A stretch of DNA of 64,000 nt from Neurospora crassa OR74A (lineage: Eukaryota; Ascomycota; Sordariomycetes; Sordariales; Sordariaceae): the NCBI RefSeq assembly GCF_000182925.2, contig NC_026507.1, forward strand, positions 1,054,001-1,118,000, read 5' to 3'. Every line of letters starts with the position of its first letter. Position 1 is the stretch's first letter. This document shows, piece after piece, positions 45,863-56,918 of this stretch. Position numbers and translations under genes: made by a program. A model generated the notes under the pieces. That model had not been told where the DNA came from, made no database searches, and saw only the letters and a program-made list of their open reading frames with translations.

Positions 45863-48536
45863 ATGGCGCAAAACGTCACCGAGATCCACGATATGGGCGT
45901 GGACAAGAAGTCTAGCCCATACGATGAGGGCCACATCGACGAAAAGGCCCCCCATGACTTTGCGGCTGAGGAGGCCACCGTTGACCGTGCCGTCGAAGCG
46001 TGAGTCTGTCCCAGCTAACCAAGCGATGGCCCGTACCGTTCCAATCGTCATGACTAACAACACCGGCAACAACAACAGTGACTTCAGTGTCACCGAGCAG
46101 GATCTCCTGGAGGCCAAGGCCCTCGCCGACAGCATGTCGCTCGAGGAAGTCCGAGCCCTCATGGAGCAGGTCCTCAAAATTCACGGCAACGATCCCAACT
46201 TCCCCCACACCATCATGACCAAGATCGAGGAGTTCCTGGGCAACGCCAACATCCTCACGAATCCCGAAAAGCATGAAGAGATTATCTACGAGATGAAGAT
46301 CGAGGCCGCCCTTATCACCAACAACTCGCCCTATGCCGAGGTCCGTGCCGTTGTCGACAACCATGATGATCCCACCATGCCCTGCTCCACCATCCGTGCC
46401 TGGGTCATCGGTCTCATCTTCTCCGGTGCTCTCGGTGCCATCAACCAGCTCTTCTCCATCCGTATGCCTGCCATTACTGTCGGCCTCAACGTCGCCCAGC
46501 TGTTGGCCTACCCTGTTGGCAAGATTTGCGAAAAGGCTCTTCCAGATGTCGGCTTCACCCTCTTCGGCTCTCGCCACAGCCTCAACCCTGGTCCCTTCAG
46601 CCGCAAGGAGCACATGCTTATCACCATCATGGCCAACGTTGCTGGCAGCACTCCTTACACCAACAACATCATCTGGTCTCAGTACCTTCCCGAGTACTTC
46701 AACCAGTCCTACGCCGGCCAGTTTAGCTACCAGATCCTGGTCGCCCTCTCCACCAACTTGATCGGCTACGGCATGGCTGGCTTGACTCGTCGATTCCTCG
46801 TCTACCCCAGCTACTGCGTCTGGCCCGCCTCTCTCGTCACTATTGCTCTCAACAACGCCTTTCACACCGAGTCGAACGTGCCAGTGCTTGGCCCCCTCAA
46901 GAAGGTCTTCTCCATGTCGCGTTACACCTTCTTCTTGTGGGCTACTTTGGCCATGTTTGTCTACTTCTGGCTTCCCAACTACCTCTTCCTTGCTCTCAGC
47001 GCCTTCAGCTGGCTGTCGTGGATCTCTCCCAATAACATGGTCCTCAGCAACATCACCGGATTCAACAACGGTCTCGGCCTCAACCCGTGGCCCACCTTCG
47101 ACTGGAACGTCCTGCTTTTCGACGGCACCGACCCGCTCATGGTTCCCTTCTTCAGCACTCTTAACAAGTTCCTGGGAATGTTCTGCTCCTTCTTCGTCGT
47201 CATTGGTATTTGGTGGACCAACACCTACAATACAGGCTACCTGCCCATCAACTCGAACAAGGTCTACGACAACACGGGCAATCGCTACGACATCTCCCGT
47301 GCCATCAACGAGAAGGGTCTGTTCGATGCTGCAAAGTACGAGGCCTACTCACCTGCCTACCTGGCTGCCGGCAACTTGGTTATCTACCTCTTCTTCTTTG
47401 CCATCTATCCTGCCACCCTCACTTACATCCTGCTCAACCACCGCTACGAAGTCTCCATGGGTTTCAAGAACCTCTGGAACTCGCTTCGCAGGAACAAGAA
47501 CACTGAGGCTGGCCAATACAAGGATGTGCACAACCGTCTCATGGCCGTCTACCCCGAAGTTCCCGAGTGGTGGTACCTGATTATCCTGTTGGGCGCCATC
47601 GGCTGCGGCATTGGTGGTATCGCCGGCTGGGAGACCTACACCACCCCTGCCGTCGTCTTCTACGGTCTCATTCTCTGCTTTATTTTTGTTATCCCCGTCG
47701 GTATCGTCAAGGCCATGACGGGCATGGAGGTTACTCTGAACGTCTTGGCCGAGTTTATCGGTGGTTCTTGGGTACAAGGTAACGCACTCGCCATGAACTA
47801 CTTCAAGTCCTTCGGCTACGTTACCTGCGCCCACGCGGTCTGGTTCGCCAACGACCTTAAGCTCGCCCATTATGTCAAGATCCCGCCCAAGCACACGTTC
47901 GCTGCCCAGGTCGTCGCCACGCTCGTTTCCACCTTCATCTGCACCGGTATCCTCAACTTCCAGATGAACGACATCCCCAGGGTCTGCACTAACGAAGCCC
48001 CCAACAAGATGACGTGCCCGGGCATCAACACCTTCTTCACGGCCTCGGTCCTCTGGGGTACCATCGGCCCCAAGAAGATCTTTGGTCACAACGGCCAGTA
48101 CACGGCCCTCATGCTCGGCTGGCCCCTCGGTCTCCTCCTCCCCGTCATTACCTGGTACATTCAGAAGAAGTTCCCCCAGAAGAAGTGGCTGCGCCAGATT
48201 CACCCCATCGTCCTGTTGTACGGAGCCATGTACTGGGCGCCTTACAACTTGTCGTACGTTATCCCCTCGGTCTGGATCGGTTGGCTGTCCTGGATTTGGT
48301 GCAGGAGCCGCTTCCTTGGCTTCTGGTCCAAGTACAACTTCGTGCTGTCGGCCGCTTTCACCACGGGTATCTCGGTCGCTGCTGTCATCATCTTTTTCAG
48401 CTTGGACTGGTCGGGTGTCGAAGTTAGCTGGTGGGGCAACGACGTGGTGTCGGAAGGGTGCGAGGGTAAGCCTTGCTTGTTGAAGACGTTGAAGGAGGGA
48501 GAGATTTTTGGGCCCGGACCCGGGCAGTTCCATTAA
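45863..48536 (+). CDS. OPT-family oligopeptide transporter
   Basis: Plasma-membrane proton-coupled transporter for small peptides (glutathione-type or tetra/pentapeptides) of the fungal isp4/OPT group. Two exons, 45863-45999 and 46079-48536, give 864 aa. The 79-bp intron has a GTGAGT donor, a TGACTAACA branch region and an ACAG acceptor. The N-terminal 100 residues are acidic and cytosolic. A dozen or more hydrophobic segments follow. Both OPT signatures are present: NPGPF at residues 215-219 and KIPPK at 646-650. The length matches the family, usually 750-900. The ATG lies in a good context (atcATGG) and supplies the expected acidic start. An alternative ATG at 45924 would lie in the intron frame and is rejected. 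Neighbours give no clue to the substrate. Confidence 0.95.
46000..46078 (+). other. OPT gene intron
   Basis: 79 bp, GTGAGT donor, TGACTAACA branch region, AACAACAG acceptor. Confidence 0.85.
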
Positions 48537-49926
48537 GCGTGGAAGAAGATGGAAGAGATGGGGAAGTGATGGGTGGTTCGTTTTTGAAGTTGATGTTGAT
48601 ACCCAGGCTTTGATGTAAGGACCAGCGGGGCGTTGATGATGTTATGATGTCGTATGGCAGTATGATTAATACAGTTTTGTTTCTGATCATGTACATGATA
48701 ATAATGTGGAGGATGCCTCCTACAGCATCAGTTGTGCACGTCCAAATAACAACAACACTCCTCAAAGAGACCATTGGCTTTGTGAATCAGTAACTAAGAC
48801 CAAACATCAAGCTTAAATGCCATTTGAAGAATATACCGCCATGTCGATGCCATTCACTCTAGGTCACGGCCATCCTGTCTAAGCCGTGACAGAACCGCAG
48901 ATGCCCTTTTTCTGGCATTGCGCAACCTCATGGTTCGAAGGTGTACATCTCGCCATTGTCGGTGATGTAGACCTAAGGACGCCTAGGGATGAAGGACGTG
49001 AATGACATCGATACTTTGACTCAAAAAACACCTACCACATGGAGTCGCGAACCAGATGTCACATGTGGGTATTGAACTTTATTTCTTCCATCATATTTCT
49101 TCCTCGTCTTCTTCTTCTTCTCTCATCTGCATTTTTTCGCTTGCTTGTTTGCGTGCTCGCTTACTTGCTCATCTGCTTTTGCTTGCCCGTCTCCCCTTTG
49201 CCAACCCAGTTCTTCCCTTCTCTCTCTTCTTTTCAGCACCCCTGTCCAAGTGACAGGTTCTCCCCTATTGCTCAAACCGCGAGGCCTAGGTATGCGTAAT
49301 CATCACCACCCATCACCATCCAACACCATCCAGCACCATCCATCATCACCAACCTCCTCCCACCTAGCCTTCCCTCCGCCCGCCCGTCCGTCTATCATAA
49401 GCAGAAATAGTTATACATTACTGTGATAGGAAAACGAAAACGAAAATAAAAAGTATTTATAGGAGAATAGAATAGATTGCGGTTTTTCCGAGGTAGGACA
49501 GTGGACAACCCGAGAGATGTAATGTAAATGCGGCGCCTGCATTGGGTCCTTATTGCCCACGATTGCTTGACGCATGGATGCTGTCATCTGCATGCATGCA
49601 AGTATACAATCGATGATGTCCTGCTTCGCTCTGCTCACATTGCGACATCATCACGCAAGATATGGGGCAATGTGACCATTTGCGCAAAGGCGAAGCTTGT
49701 GTGAGGTATATTGAATTCAGCCCAAGCATGGCCCCAGGGCTGTTTGCGAGACACGTTTCCGACGAGGTGTTTCGATAGTTTTTGCCCATGCATGTATGCG
49801 ATCCCAATGCTCAAGTCGTGTGGAATTTCGTCGTTTCATTAAGTTTTCAACGGCCATTTCTAAAACAGGCCGCCCTAATATCGTTTTTTGTATAGTTTGG
49901 TGTCGTCGTTCCTCCACTTTCCGTCA
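48537..49926. other. convergent 3' regions of the OPT and DUF3405 genes
   Basis: The two genes converge here. The interval contains T/C-rich stretches and an imperfect cac/catcca-type repeat near 49,290-49,360. I see no credible gene. Confidence 0.6.
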
Positions 49927-51821
49927 TTAATGGTAGTGTTTCATGGGGTGCATCATCATGTTCGGGACGTATCTCTTGCCGTCCTTTTCGATTAGGAGCC
50001 AGGGGCGGGCGACATCTTTGGGCAACTCCTTACCCATCCAGGCATCGACAATCTGCCTGGGCCACTCGCTCTCCCACCAAAAAGTCAGTCCCATGCCACT
50101 GGGGTGATCCCAGACATCGGGACCGACGCCATCGGTGCTGTTGGCCGGCCCCCCCTTCCACCAGGCATTTTGCGTCTCGTCGTCGTGCTCCTTCTTCCAG
50201 AATACGGGGTGTTGGGGGAAGCTCAACTTGAGACCATGCCAGAGCGCAAAGCTGGACGGCGTGGCTTCGCTAGGCGCCCTCAGTCCCTTCACAAGTTGGG
50301 CCTCATGGACGGCGAGCAAAAGGGTCCGACTTGTCCTGGTAATGGCGGGTGGGCAGAAAAAGCGAGGGGTGCTGGTTCCGTCCTTGAATCCTCCTAGCCA
50401 TCCCTTGAAAACCCAGGCGTCGGCCTTTTGCGCATTGTTGCATGCCGACGTAACGATCACGTCCGCGTCCTCGCCGACACCCCATTTGAAGTCCTCGTTA
50501 TTTGCGAGCTCGGTTGGCGGCTCGGGGCCGATAGGATCGATGTCGGGAATTCTCAGAGGGCCCCAGATGTACGCTCCACCCTTGTTGGCCCTATTGACCG
50601 CGTCGAAAAAGGCCTTGTAGTCTCCGATCTTGTTCTCCATCTGCTGAAACATGGCGCGTTCAAAGGCCTGCTTGCGCGGCTCCTTGCGCGCGAAGTCGGA
50701 CATTTTGTCGAGGAACTTGCCAGCGTCGCCGGTGAAGCGCATGTCGAGCTCGACTTGCCAGATGTGGTCAAATTCGGGGTAGTGAAGTAAGAAGAGCTGG
50801 ACGGGTTGGTACACCTGCCACATGGTCCTGCAATACGGTTAGTCTCCTCTCTTGTGGTTATGTGGGCAAATCATCTTACCTGTGCTCCGCGATATCCGGA
50901 TACCAGCTCTCGAGCAGGCGATCGTCCCACAACACTGCGATTTCGCGGAACTCGGCGGGAAGCCCAAGCTCGCTCAGGGCCTTTTCGTAATTTTCGTCCG
51001 ACGCAAAGATGTACGGTTGATAGTCCTTCATATCCACGAGCAAAACGACCTGATACTCTCCTCCCGTCCTCAAGGATGCCTCAACGATCAGGGAGCGAAG
51101 GTTCTGCATGTCCTCGGCCTTCCAATCGTATCCTCTCCACGCGCGCACGACAATTGCTGTTCGTCGAGTGTTCTTGAACTCGTGCCACTGGCGAGTCTCG
51201 GGAATGCGTGTTACGTTTCTGTATCCGAGCCGAACCATCTGAAGAGTGTTATCGAAGGGAATAGCCGAGGTGGGAAAGCGATGGCGGTTTCTCTCGAAGC
51301 ATTCGTTCTGGAGCTTGCCCCAGTTAATCTTGTTCCAATCGACCTTGGACCTGTTGTACGACTTGTCCTCCTCGCCGTATCCGTAGGGTCCGTATCGTCC
51401 GTCGATCGTCATCCATGTCTGGTCGAGGCCGATGGTCGCATATGAGCCCCAGAAGGGCTGGGGGTAGGCTGAAGGCGGCAGGTACACGTTAGCAGGGAAC
51501 GCAAGCCTAAGCAAGCAGCGGGAGGCGCAACGTACCGACATCAAGCTTCTCCTCCTTCAACTCGTCATCGGGACTCCGCGACAGGAATTTGCCACGAGGC
51601 CCATAGCACGGGACACGCTCCTGTAGCCGGGGTAGTGGCTTGAAGTTGGTGGGTTGGCGCACAGGGCCTTTCTTAGGGGGTTCGGTGAAGGGGGAGAACG
51701 AGGAGGCCCAGCGTGGTGACCATGGCCCCAGAGTTAGGAAGAGGAAGAGGTAGACGACAGCGACGGGGATGAGGAATTGTCGGGCGAAGATGATTCGGCG
51801 GAACTTGAGCAGTCTACTCAT
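49927..51821 (-). CDS. DUF3405 type II membrane protein
   Basis: Three exons on the minus strand (51821-51536, 51468-50880, 50827-49927) give 591 aa. Residues about 14-34 form a single hydrophobic segment after a short basic tail, the layout of a Golgi type II membrane protein. The lumenal part has features of the fungal DUF3405 family: YPQPFWGSYATIGLDQTWM, WHEFKNTRRTAIVVRAWRGY, the VVLLVDMKDY segment, FDHIWQVELDMRFTGDAG and GLTFWWESEWPR. DUF3405 proteins resemble glycosyltransferases in fold predictions, so a role in glycan assembly is plausible but unproven. Both introns (67 and 52 bp) have canonical ends, and splicing restores conserved sequence (DVAYPQPF; AEHRTMWQVYQPV). The gene is convergent with the OPT gene. 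Confidence 0.9.
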
Positions 51822-53197
51822 GATGGGCGGTAGCGGTCGAAAACTGGCGAAGAATCGCGAAAGTGTCCCTGGGTGGGCGAGAAAGGATCAGGAGGACCGG
51901 CGAGGAACCTCCTACCCTGAGACGAAACGAGCGATCGAGATGCGGCTATCGCATACAACTGAAGCAGTAAAGAGCAACTCCCGCGGTACACTACAAGTGT
52001 GCTGATAAGACTCGCTCTTAGCTGCCCCGCGTCGAAGTTGTCGCAAGGAGGCCCGGCGGTCCCTGTCCTAGGTAGCTAGTATGGCAGTTGCCTAGGCAGG
52101 TGTGACGGTAATTGAAGTCTTTTGTGGAAAGATTTGGACAAGAAACGAAGGACCGAAGGACCAGTTAGCGGGGTAAAAGTTATCACGCAACATGCGGTCG
52201 CATGACGCTGAAACAAGAGGCAGCTGGAAGAGGGCCGGCTCCAAAAGTGAGAGAGACTCGACAGGATGAAGAGAGAAAGATGGGATTCCACGACAGGAAA
52301 ATGATCAATCAACGGTGCAGCTGGTTTCACCACATTATTTTGGTCTCGTACGACGGGGAGTCCCAGACTGTGGTCGCCAGCCAAACAGTGGAGGCACCGC
52401 CAAACCAGTGCAGGGACAGACAGGGATGCCGTGAACAGGGAGCGAGGGCGGCACTGACGGAGACAGCGATACATAACGCTCAGCGGCCCCCGGCTACCTC
52501 TAGGCTCTAACTAACGGCGGGCAGGCACCAAATGGAGGCAGCAAGCCGGGCGGGCAGGGAGACCCCTGAAGGCGGGCCGCCTTGGTGGGAAAAGGGAGCT
52601 GGACCTGGACCCCTCCATGCCCTCGTCGCCCCCTGACCAGATTCGAGACCAAGTTACACAGCTTTTGACATTGCCGATTCTGCATCATTTGGGTACTCTT
52701 TACGCCTATCCCGAGCGAGGGCCATTCGAGAGGATGAGTATGCAGAGTATGCTAGAACCGGAGTATACTGTTTAAGATGCGATTGAAGAAATGACGTGTA
52801 TGAAATGGGAAAGGGGCGGTAGTATTGCGCCTTGGTAGTTGTTTGTCTCCTTTTCCTGTCCATGGCCAGATGGCAAAGAAACATATGGTTGGAACACAAA
52901 GCCACCCTCACCGCAGTTGTACAATGCTAACGGGAAACGTTCGGTTGTCATCAGGCTTGAAAGGAAGAGAAAGACGAGACCTGATACCCCATAGTGGACC
53001 AGTTCAAAAAAAAAGAGAAGAAACCAAACTACACTTCGACATATCATTCCAAAGCCAGGACTCCCGATGACGTTGTGGACGGATCGTTTCCAGAGCTTGA
53101 AATTCTCGTCATTTTGTCAAAGCGTCCAAAAAGCCCATCGCCTTCTTCACTGTGACGGGGAGAAAGAGGGAACCGGTGAAGCGAAAATAAAGTTGAG

Positions 53198-53218
53198 CCC
53201 CCCCCCCCCCCCCCCCCC
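53198..53218. repeat. poly-C tract (21 bp)
   Basis: Uninterrupted run of 21 C residues on the plus strand. Its length is likely to be inaccurate in the assembly. Confidence 0.95.
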
Positions 53219-54293
53219 AACCCTTACCCCTGAAACCCGCCAAACCAACGGCTGCCCGGTCGCTTCACACGCACCCATAACGCCCCTTTCAGGATTGGGT
53301 TTAGACCGCCCGCCCGGAAAACGTCTTTGCGCCTATGCATGGCATTGAAAAACGAAGAGCGCCATCGCGAAAGAGGCTGACACCGAGAACAGAGTGGCTT
53401 CCGAATGGTTGAGGTACTTTCATTGTTTGTCATTCCCGATGCCGTCTGTGTGACAAAGGTGCCACTCGTTTTGGGTATTAGGTGACATGTGATACGTGCG
53501 AACAATGTTTATGTTTCAGATCCTACTGTACCAAGGGAACGGTCAGTGACAGACAATGATGCTGTCCAGGGGGTTGGACGAGTCCATCTCTTGCTATCCA
53601 AGAACTAGAATAGCATGAAGGTTCTGCCAGCCGTACACCCTGGACTGAACTGCAGATCTGCGAATATCGCGATTCCGCTGAAACGGGACGGCAATTGTCG
53701 ATCTCGCCATCCCCGAGTAACGGGGTGGTACGATACAGAGATACCGAGCAGCGCCAGTCTCGGTTTCGGATCCTCAAGATATCACCAACGAGGCCTGTAA
53801 AGGACAAGCCTGTAAAACAGCCTATGGCATTCCGTGAACATTCACGTGCAGCCCAGTGAACAGTGATGAATCACTTGGACGGTATCGCAAGGATTCCGTC
53901 GGTAGGTACGATGGAATCAATTTCTCTGGCCGGTTCTGCTCAGCATTAGCTAGGTACATTCGATGCCCAATCGATATGGTTCCGCTTGCCTTTGTTTTTT
54001 TTCCACGCTCGCGTGCTAATTCCTCAAAGGCAGCTCGCGGCTCGGCGTGGGCCCAAGCCAACCATCACTTATTCGTCGCCGAGTTAACAGCCGTTTATCC
54101 ATTTGATTACGCCGCAAGATGCCCGTGGTAAATGAATTCCAGAGCAGGGCTGAGTCACGGGAACCAACTCCAGGCTCCCCAGCAGCCTCCAGAAACCCTC
54201 CTCTGTCGCTTCGCCTTGAACTTGTTGTTACTTCGTCGAGTAAACCCCGTACCGCGGAATTTTGCGTCTGCCAGATCTTGGGGAGTCGTTCTC

Positions 54294-54318
54294 GTTGTTG
54301 TTGTTGTTGTTGTTGTTG
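54294..54318. repeat. (GTT)n microsatellite
   Basis: About eight GTT units just beyond the 3' end of the DIM1 coding region, probably in its 3' UTR (CAA repeats in the transcript). Confidence 0.9.
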
Positions 54319-54339
54319 CTCCTGTCGTTATTCGCCCTT

Positions 54340-54909
54340 CTAGTAGCGATGTCTGGTCGAGTAATCCTTGGGACTAACCACCAAACCGCGTCCCTTCTTC
54401 GCGCCGCGGTAGACCGTCTCGATGATATCGATCAGTTCTTGTTTGTCTTCCAGTACCCATTTGATCTTGTTGTTGTCACCGGTGCCGAGATCAATCATCA
54501 TGTGTTTATTTCGGAAGAAGCTGTGCAACCAAAGATTGTCAGTGACTGTCTCGCAACTCAAAATGGTGATCAGGCCGAAGTAGTACTTACAACATGAGGG
54601 TGCATTCGTCGTATAACTCGTACATCTGGTTGAAATCAGGAACCTTGTCAATATCGCAGAGGTAACTGGTGGTGTGGCGATGGGTCAGCAGGTGTTGATG
54701 GAAGAGTGGGATCGAGGCCGGAGGGAGACGTACATGACTGCAAAGTTCTTGACCTTGTCGGCGATGCGATAGAGTACTTCATCTTGGCGCATGCAGTCGG
54801 GGCTGTGATCGCGGCCGAAACGGATAACCACCACACGCTCGTCTTCGCTTAGAATGGCTTGGTCGACGTGCCAGCCGGTCTCGAGATGGGGAAGGACGAT
54901 GGAGCCCAT
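54340..54909 (-). CDS. DIM1: spliceosomal U5 snRNP protein DIM1 (thioredoxin-like)
   Basis: Small essential component of the U5 / U4-U6.U5 tri-snRNP with a thioredoxin-like fold, acting in pre-mRNA splicing in the nucleus. Three exons on the minus strand (54909-54734, 54665-54591, 54520-54340) give 143 aa, the length of this extremely conserved family. Diagnostic segments are LETGWHVDQAILSE, VVIRFGRDHSPDCMRQDEVL, IYLCDIDKVPDFNQMYELYD, FFFRNKHMMIDLGTG, ELIDIIETVYRGAKKGRGLV and SPKDYSTRHRY. Introns are 68 and 70 bp with GTACGT and GTAAGT donors; splicing gives AVIYLCD and TLMFFFRN exactly as expected. The gene is in tandem with the next minus-strand gene, 470 bp away. It is a housekeeping gene unrelated to the PKS. 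Confidence 0.97.
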
Positions 54910-55379
54910 GGTGATTGTGGAAGTTGTTGAGCGAGATTCGGTGGTTCCGTGAACGATTACTATTGATATCAATGTCGGATATGGCGAAAATCAGAGGGCG
55001 AAATCCCGTAGAGGGTGTAAATGGTTGAACAAGAAATCGAATGTTGAGAGACGATGGATGATGATGATGTCGATTGCGACGCGACTGCGGTCGAAGCTCG
55101 TCGAAATTCCCCACTGCTACTTACACAACCTAACCTCTACGGCTGGCTTACATAATAAGCACCTTATCGATAAGACATCGAACTGGCCGGAACCAAGGGA
55201 GGACGGGCTTCCACTTGGCGTGCCGTGTGCAGCTGCGACTTTGGTTCACTCATCACCAACCTCGTCGTCGTCACCGTTCTACATAGTACTTTGTCTCTGG
55301 TTCATTCGTTTACTCTGACATAAAGTTTTATCACTCCCGCGAACTTAGTTGTACTTGTCCAAGTGCGGCAAGGTACACT
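54910..55379. other. DIM1 promoter interval
   Basis: 470 bp between the stop of the 379-aa gene and the DIM1 start, both on the minus strand. No TATA box stands out. Nothing else was recognised. Confidence 0.5.
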
Positions 55380-56519
55380 TTAGTCACCCCTCCATCGAAT
55401 TCCCCAATTACCCTTGGCAAAGTGTGGCTCGACGACCTTGCCTCCTGGCATCACGCACTCGCACGTTTTCTTGTTGCCATCAGGAGAAGACGGCACATCA
55501 AACCCAAACACCACTCCTCTTCTCGCCACCGACTTGATCATCTCCTTTTGTTGCGCCTTTCTGTCCCCCTCCGCTTTCTTCTGTCTGATTTCTTCCTTCA
55601 TTTCCTCGCTTTCTGCCTTCCGCTCCGCCCGGCCCTTTTCTCCGCCCACGCTGCCGTTCACTTCGGAGACCTCTTGGGGAGGACGAATGCGCGTGCCGCT
55701 GCGGACAGCCAGACGAGCGACCTCATGGCCGCCCGTGGTGTACGGATGGGATTTGCCCTTGGGTAGCGGGGCTATCTCATCGTCAAAAGCTTTGTCGCCC
55801 AACTGCAGAGCATCAATCTGGATGCCGCCGATTGCCGAATCTCTACTCGATGGTCTGCCGGCTTTTGTTGAGGTTGACTGAGACTCTTCGTCTGTAGAGG
55901 TAATAGTGTCCTCGTCATTGGGCCCCACGCTTGTCAAGGCCCTCGACTTCCGGTTCTTCTTCCTCCCATACACCTTTTCGGCGTCCTTCTCCCTTCCGAA
56001 GACAATTGTCTCCACCTCTTCCAGCGTTACCACTCTTCCCTCTCCCTTCTTTGGCTTCACTCCACCATTCTTCCCCTTCTTCTTCCCGTCCGCTTGGCCA
56101 TCGGCAAGTTGCTCCATACCGTCCACCATCTGCCCCTGCAACAACTTGACGTACGTCTCCTCGATCTGCCTTTCCTGCTCTTTTATGTCCCGCTTCTTGT
56201 GTTGGGACTCACTGCGACATCTCGACGTGCAGAACCTGCTGACTTCCTGTTGCTGGAGTTGGCCTGGCTTCTCGTCTTCCTTGTCCTGGTCTTTACCGCC
56301 ACGCTTGAATCCCTTGCTTTTGCCTGCTCCCTGCTTCTGGCTTGCAGCAGTTGACGCGGGAGCTCCAGTGGTGCCAAAGGTGCGCTTGGGGTCAATGAGC
56401 TTGCCGCAGCCTTTGCAGTACGGCTCTTCGGGATTGTTTTGGAACTGTGAGAGGAGGTAGTATGGGGGCGGGATGGCATCCGACTTGGTCGGGCGGGAAA
56501 AGGAGGATGCCCAGGCCAT
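55380..56519 (-). CDS. fungal protein of unknown function with CX2C/CX3C pair
   Basis: Single-exon gene of 379 aa on the minus strand, starting MAWASSFSRPTKSDAIPPPY. The N-terminal 110 residues contain CKGC (Cys35, Cys38) and CTSRC (Cys97, Cys101), separated by a Lys/Gly/Gln-rich linker. The spacing suggests one zinc site. A highly charged helical stretch follows (KKRDIKEQERQIEETYVKLL), then a Lys/Gly-rich segment, a Ser/Thr/Glu-rich disordered middle, and a second Arg/Glu/Lys helix (residues about 295-325). The protein ends in a compact conserved-looking tail with PHFAKGNWGIRWRGD. The overall basic, coiled-coil character hints at a nuclear or RNA-associated role, but I do not recognise the family and assign no function. 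The open frame is long, codon use is clean and no intron is needed, so the gene is real. Confidence 0.8.
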   Translation of the reverse strand: MAWASSFSRPTKSDAIPPPYYLLSQFQNNPEEPYCKGCGKLIDPKRTFGTTGAPASTAASQKQGAGKSKGFKRGGKDQDKEDEKPGQLQQQEVSRFCTSRCRSESQHKKRDIKEQERQIEETYVKLLQGQMVDGMEQLADGQADGKKKGKNGGVKPKKGEGRVVTLEEVETIVFGREKDAEKVYGRKKNRKSRALTSVGPNDEDTITSTDEESQSTSTKAGRPSSRDSAIGGIQIDALQLGDKAFDDEIAPLPKGKSHPYTTGGHEVARLAVRSGTRIRPPQEVSEVNGSVGGEKGRAERKAESEEMKEEIRQKKAEGDRKAQQKEMIKSVARRGVVFGFDVPSSPDGNKKTCECVMPGGKVVEPHFAKGNWGIRWRGD

Positions 56520-56918
56520 GATACCTCTACTGCCTGGCTGTAGTGTGGAGGGAAAATTGGACGGTGAGTCAACGTTCGAGGCTGCTAACCGAAATCTCTA
56601 TTAGATGTTTGAAGCTTTCCCAAAAATGATGTGGCGATGTAAAACAGACGGAGTTTGATGGATGGAGGAATTGAGAAGTCGATGAGCAAAGTACTTGTGC
56701 TTGTTGGTGGTTGTGTTTGTTGCGGCGGAAATGGGGGATCTGCAGGACCACAAAGGCAAATACGTCATCGGCATCATCAGGGTCCAAGAGTCCGACCACG
56801 ACCATCGCAAGGGTCCTATCCGCATTTTCCTCAACACCATCGACCTCTATTTTGCTTTATACTCTAAATCGATACTAACAAACACAGACAAAAACGCCAG
56901 TAGCACCACTCGCTAGTT
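56520..56918. other. interval between the CX2C/CX3C gene and the GH18 gene
   Basis: 400 bp, with open stretches of about 70-80 codons on both strands. The plus-strand stretch 56695-56916 and its minus-strand counterparts lack any recognisable domain. It most likely contains the promoter of the upstream gene and the 3' UTR of GH18. Confidence 0.5.

Larger units (their letters stand above)
51822..54339. other. interval between DUF3405 and DIM1
   Basis: Contains the DUF3405 promoter side and the DIM1 3' side. A run of 21 Cs lies at 53198-53218 and a (GTT) microsatellite at 54294-54318. No open stretch is convincing. Confidence 0.5.

Noticed and set aside
45912-48533. Two long minus-strand open stretches (317 and 394 codons)
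   Set aside because: Antisense shadows of the OPT transporter, whose NPGPF and KIPPK motifs fix the sense strand.
55906-56460. 184-codon plus-strand open stretch
   Set aside because: Antisense to the 379-aa CX2C/CX3C gene, Ser/Phe/Pro-rich as expected from complementing Lys/Glu/Gly codons.
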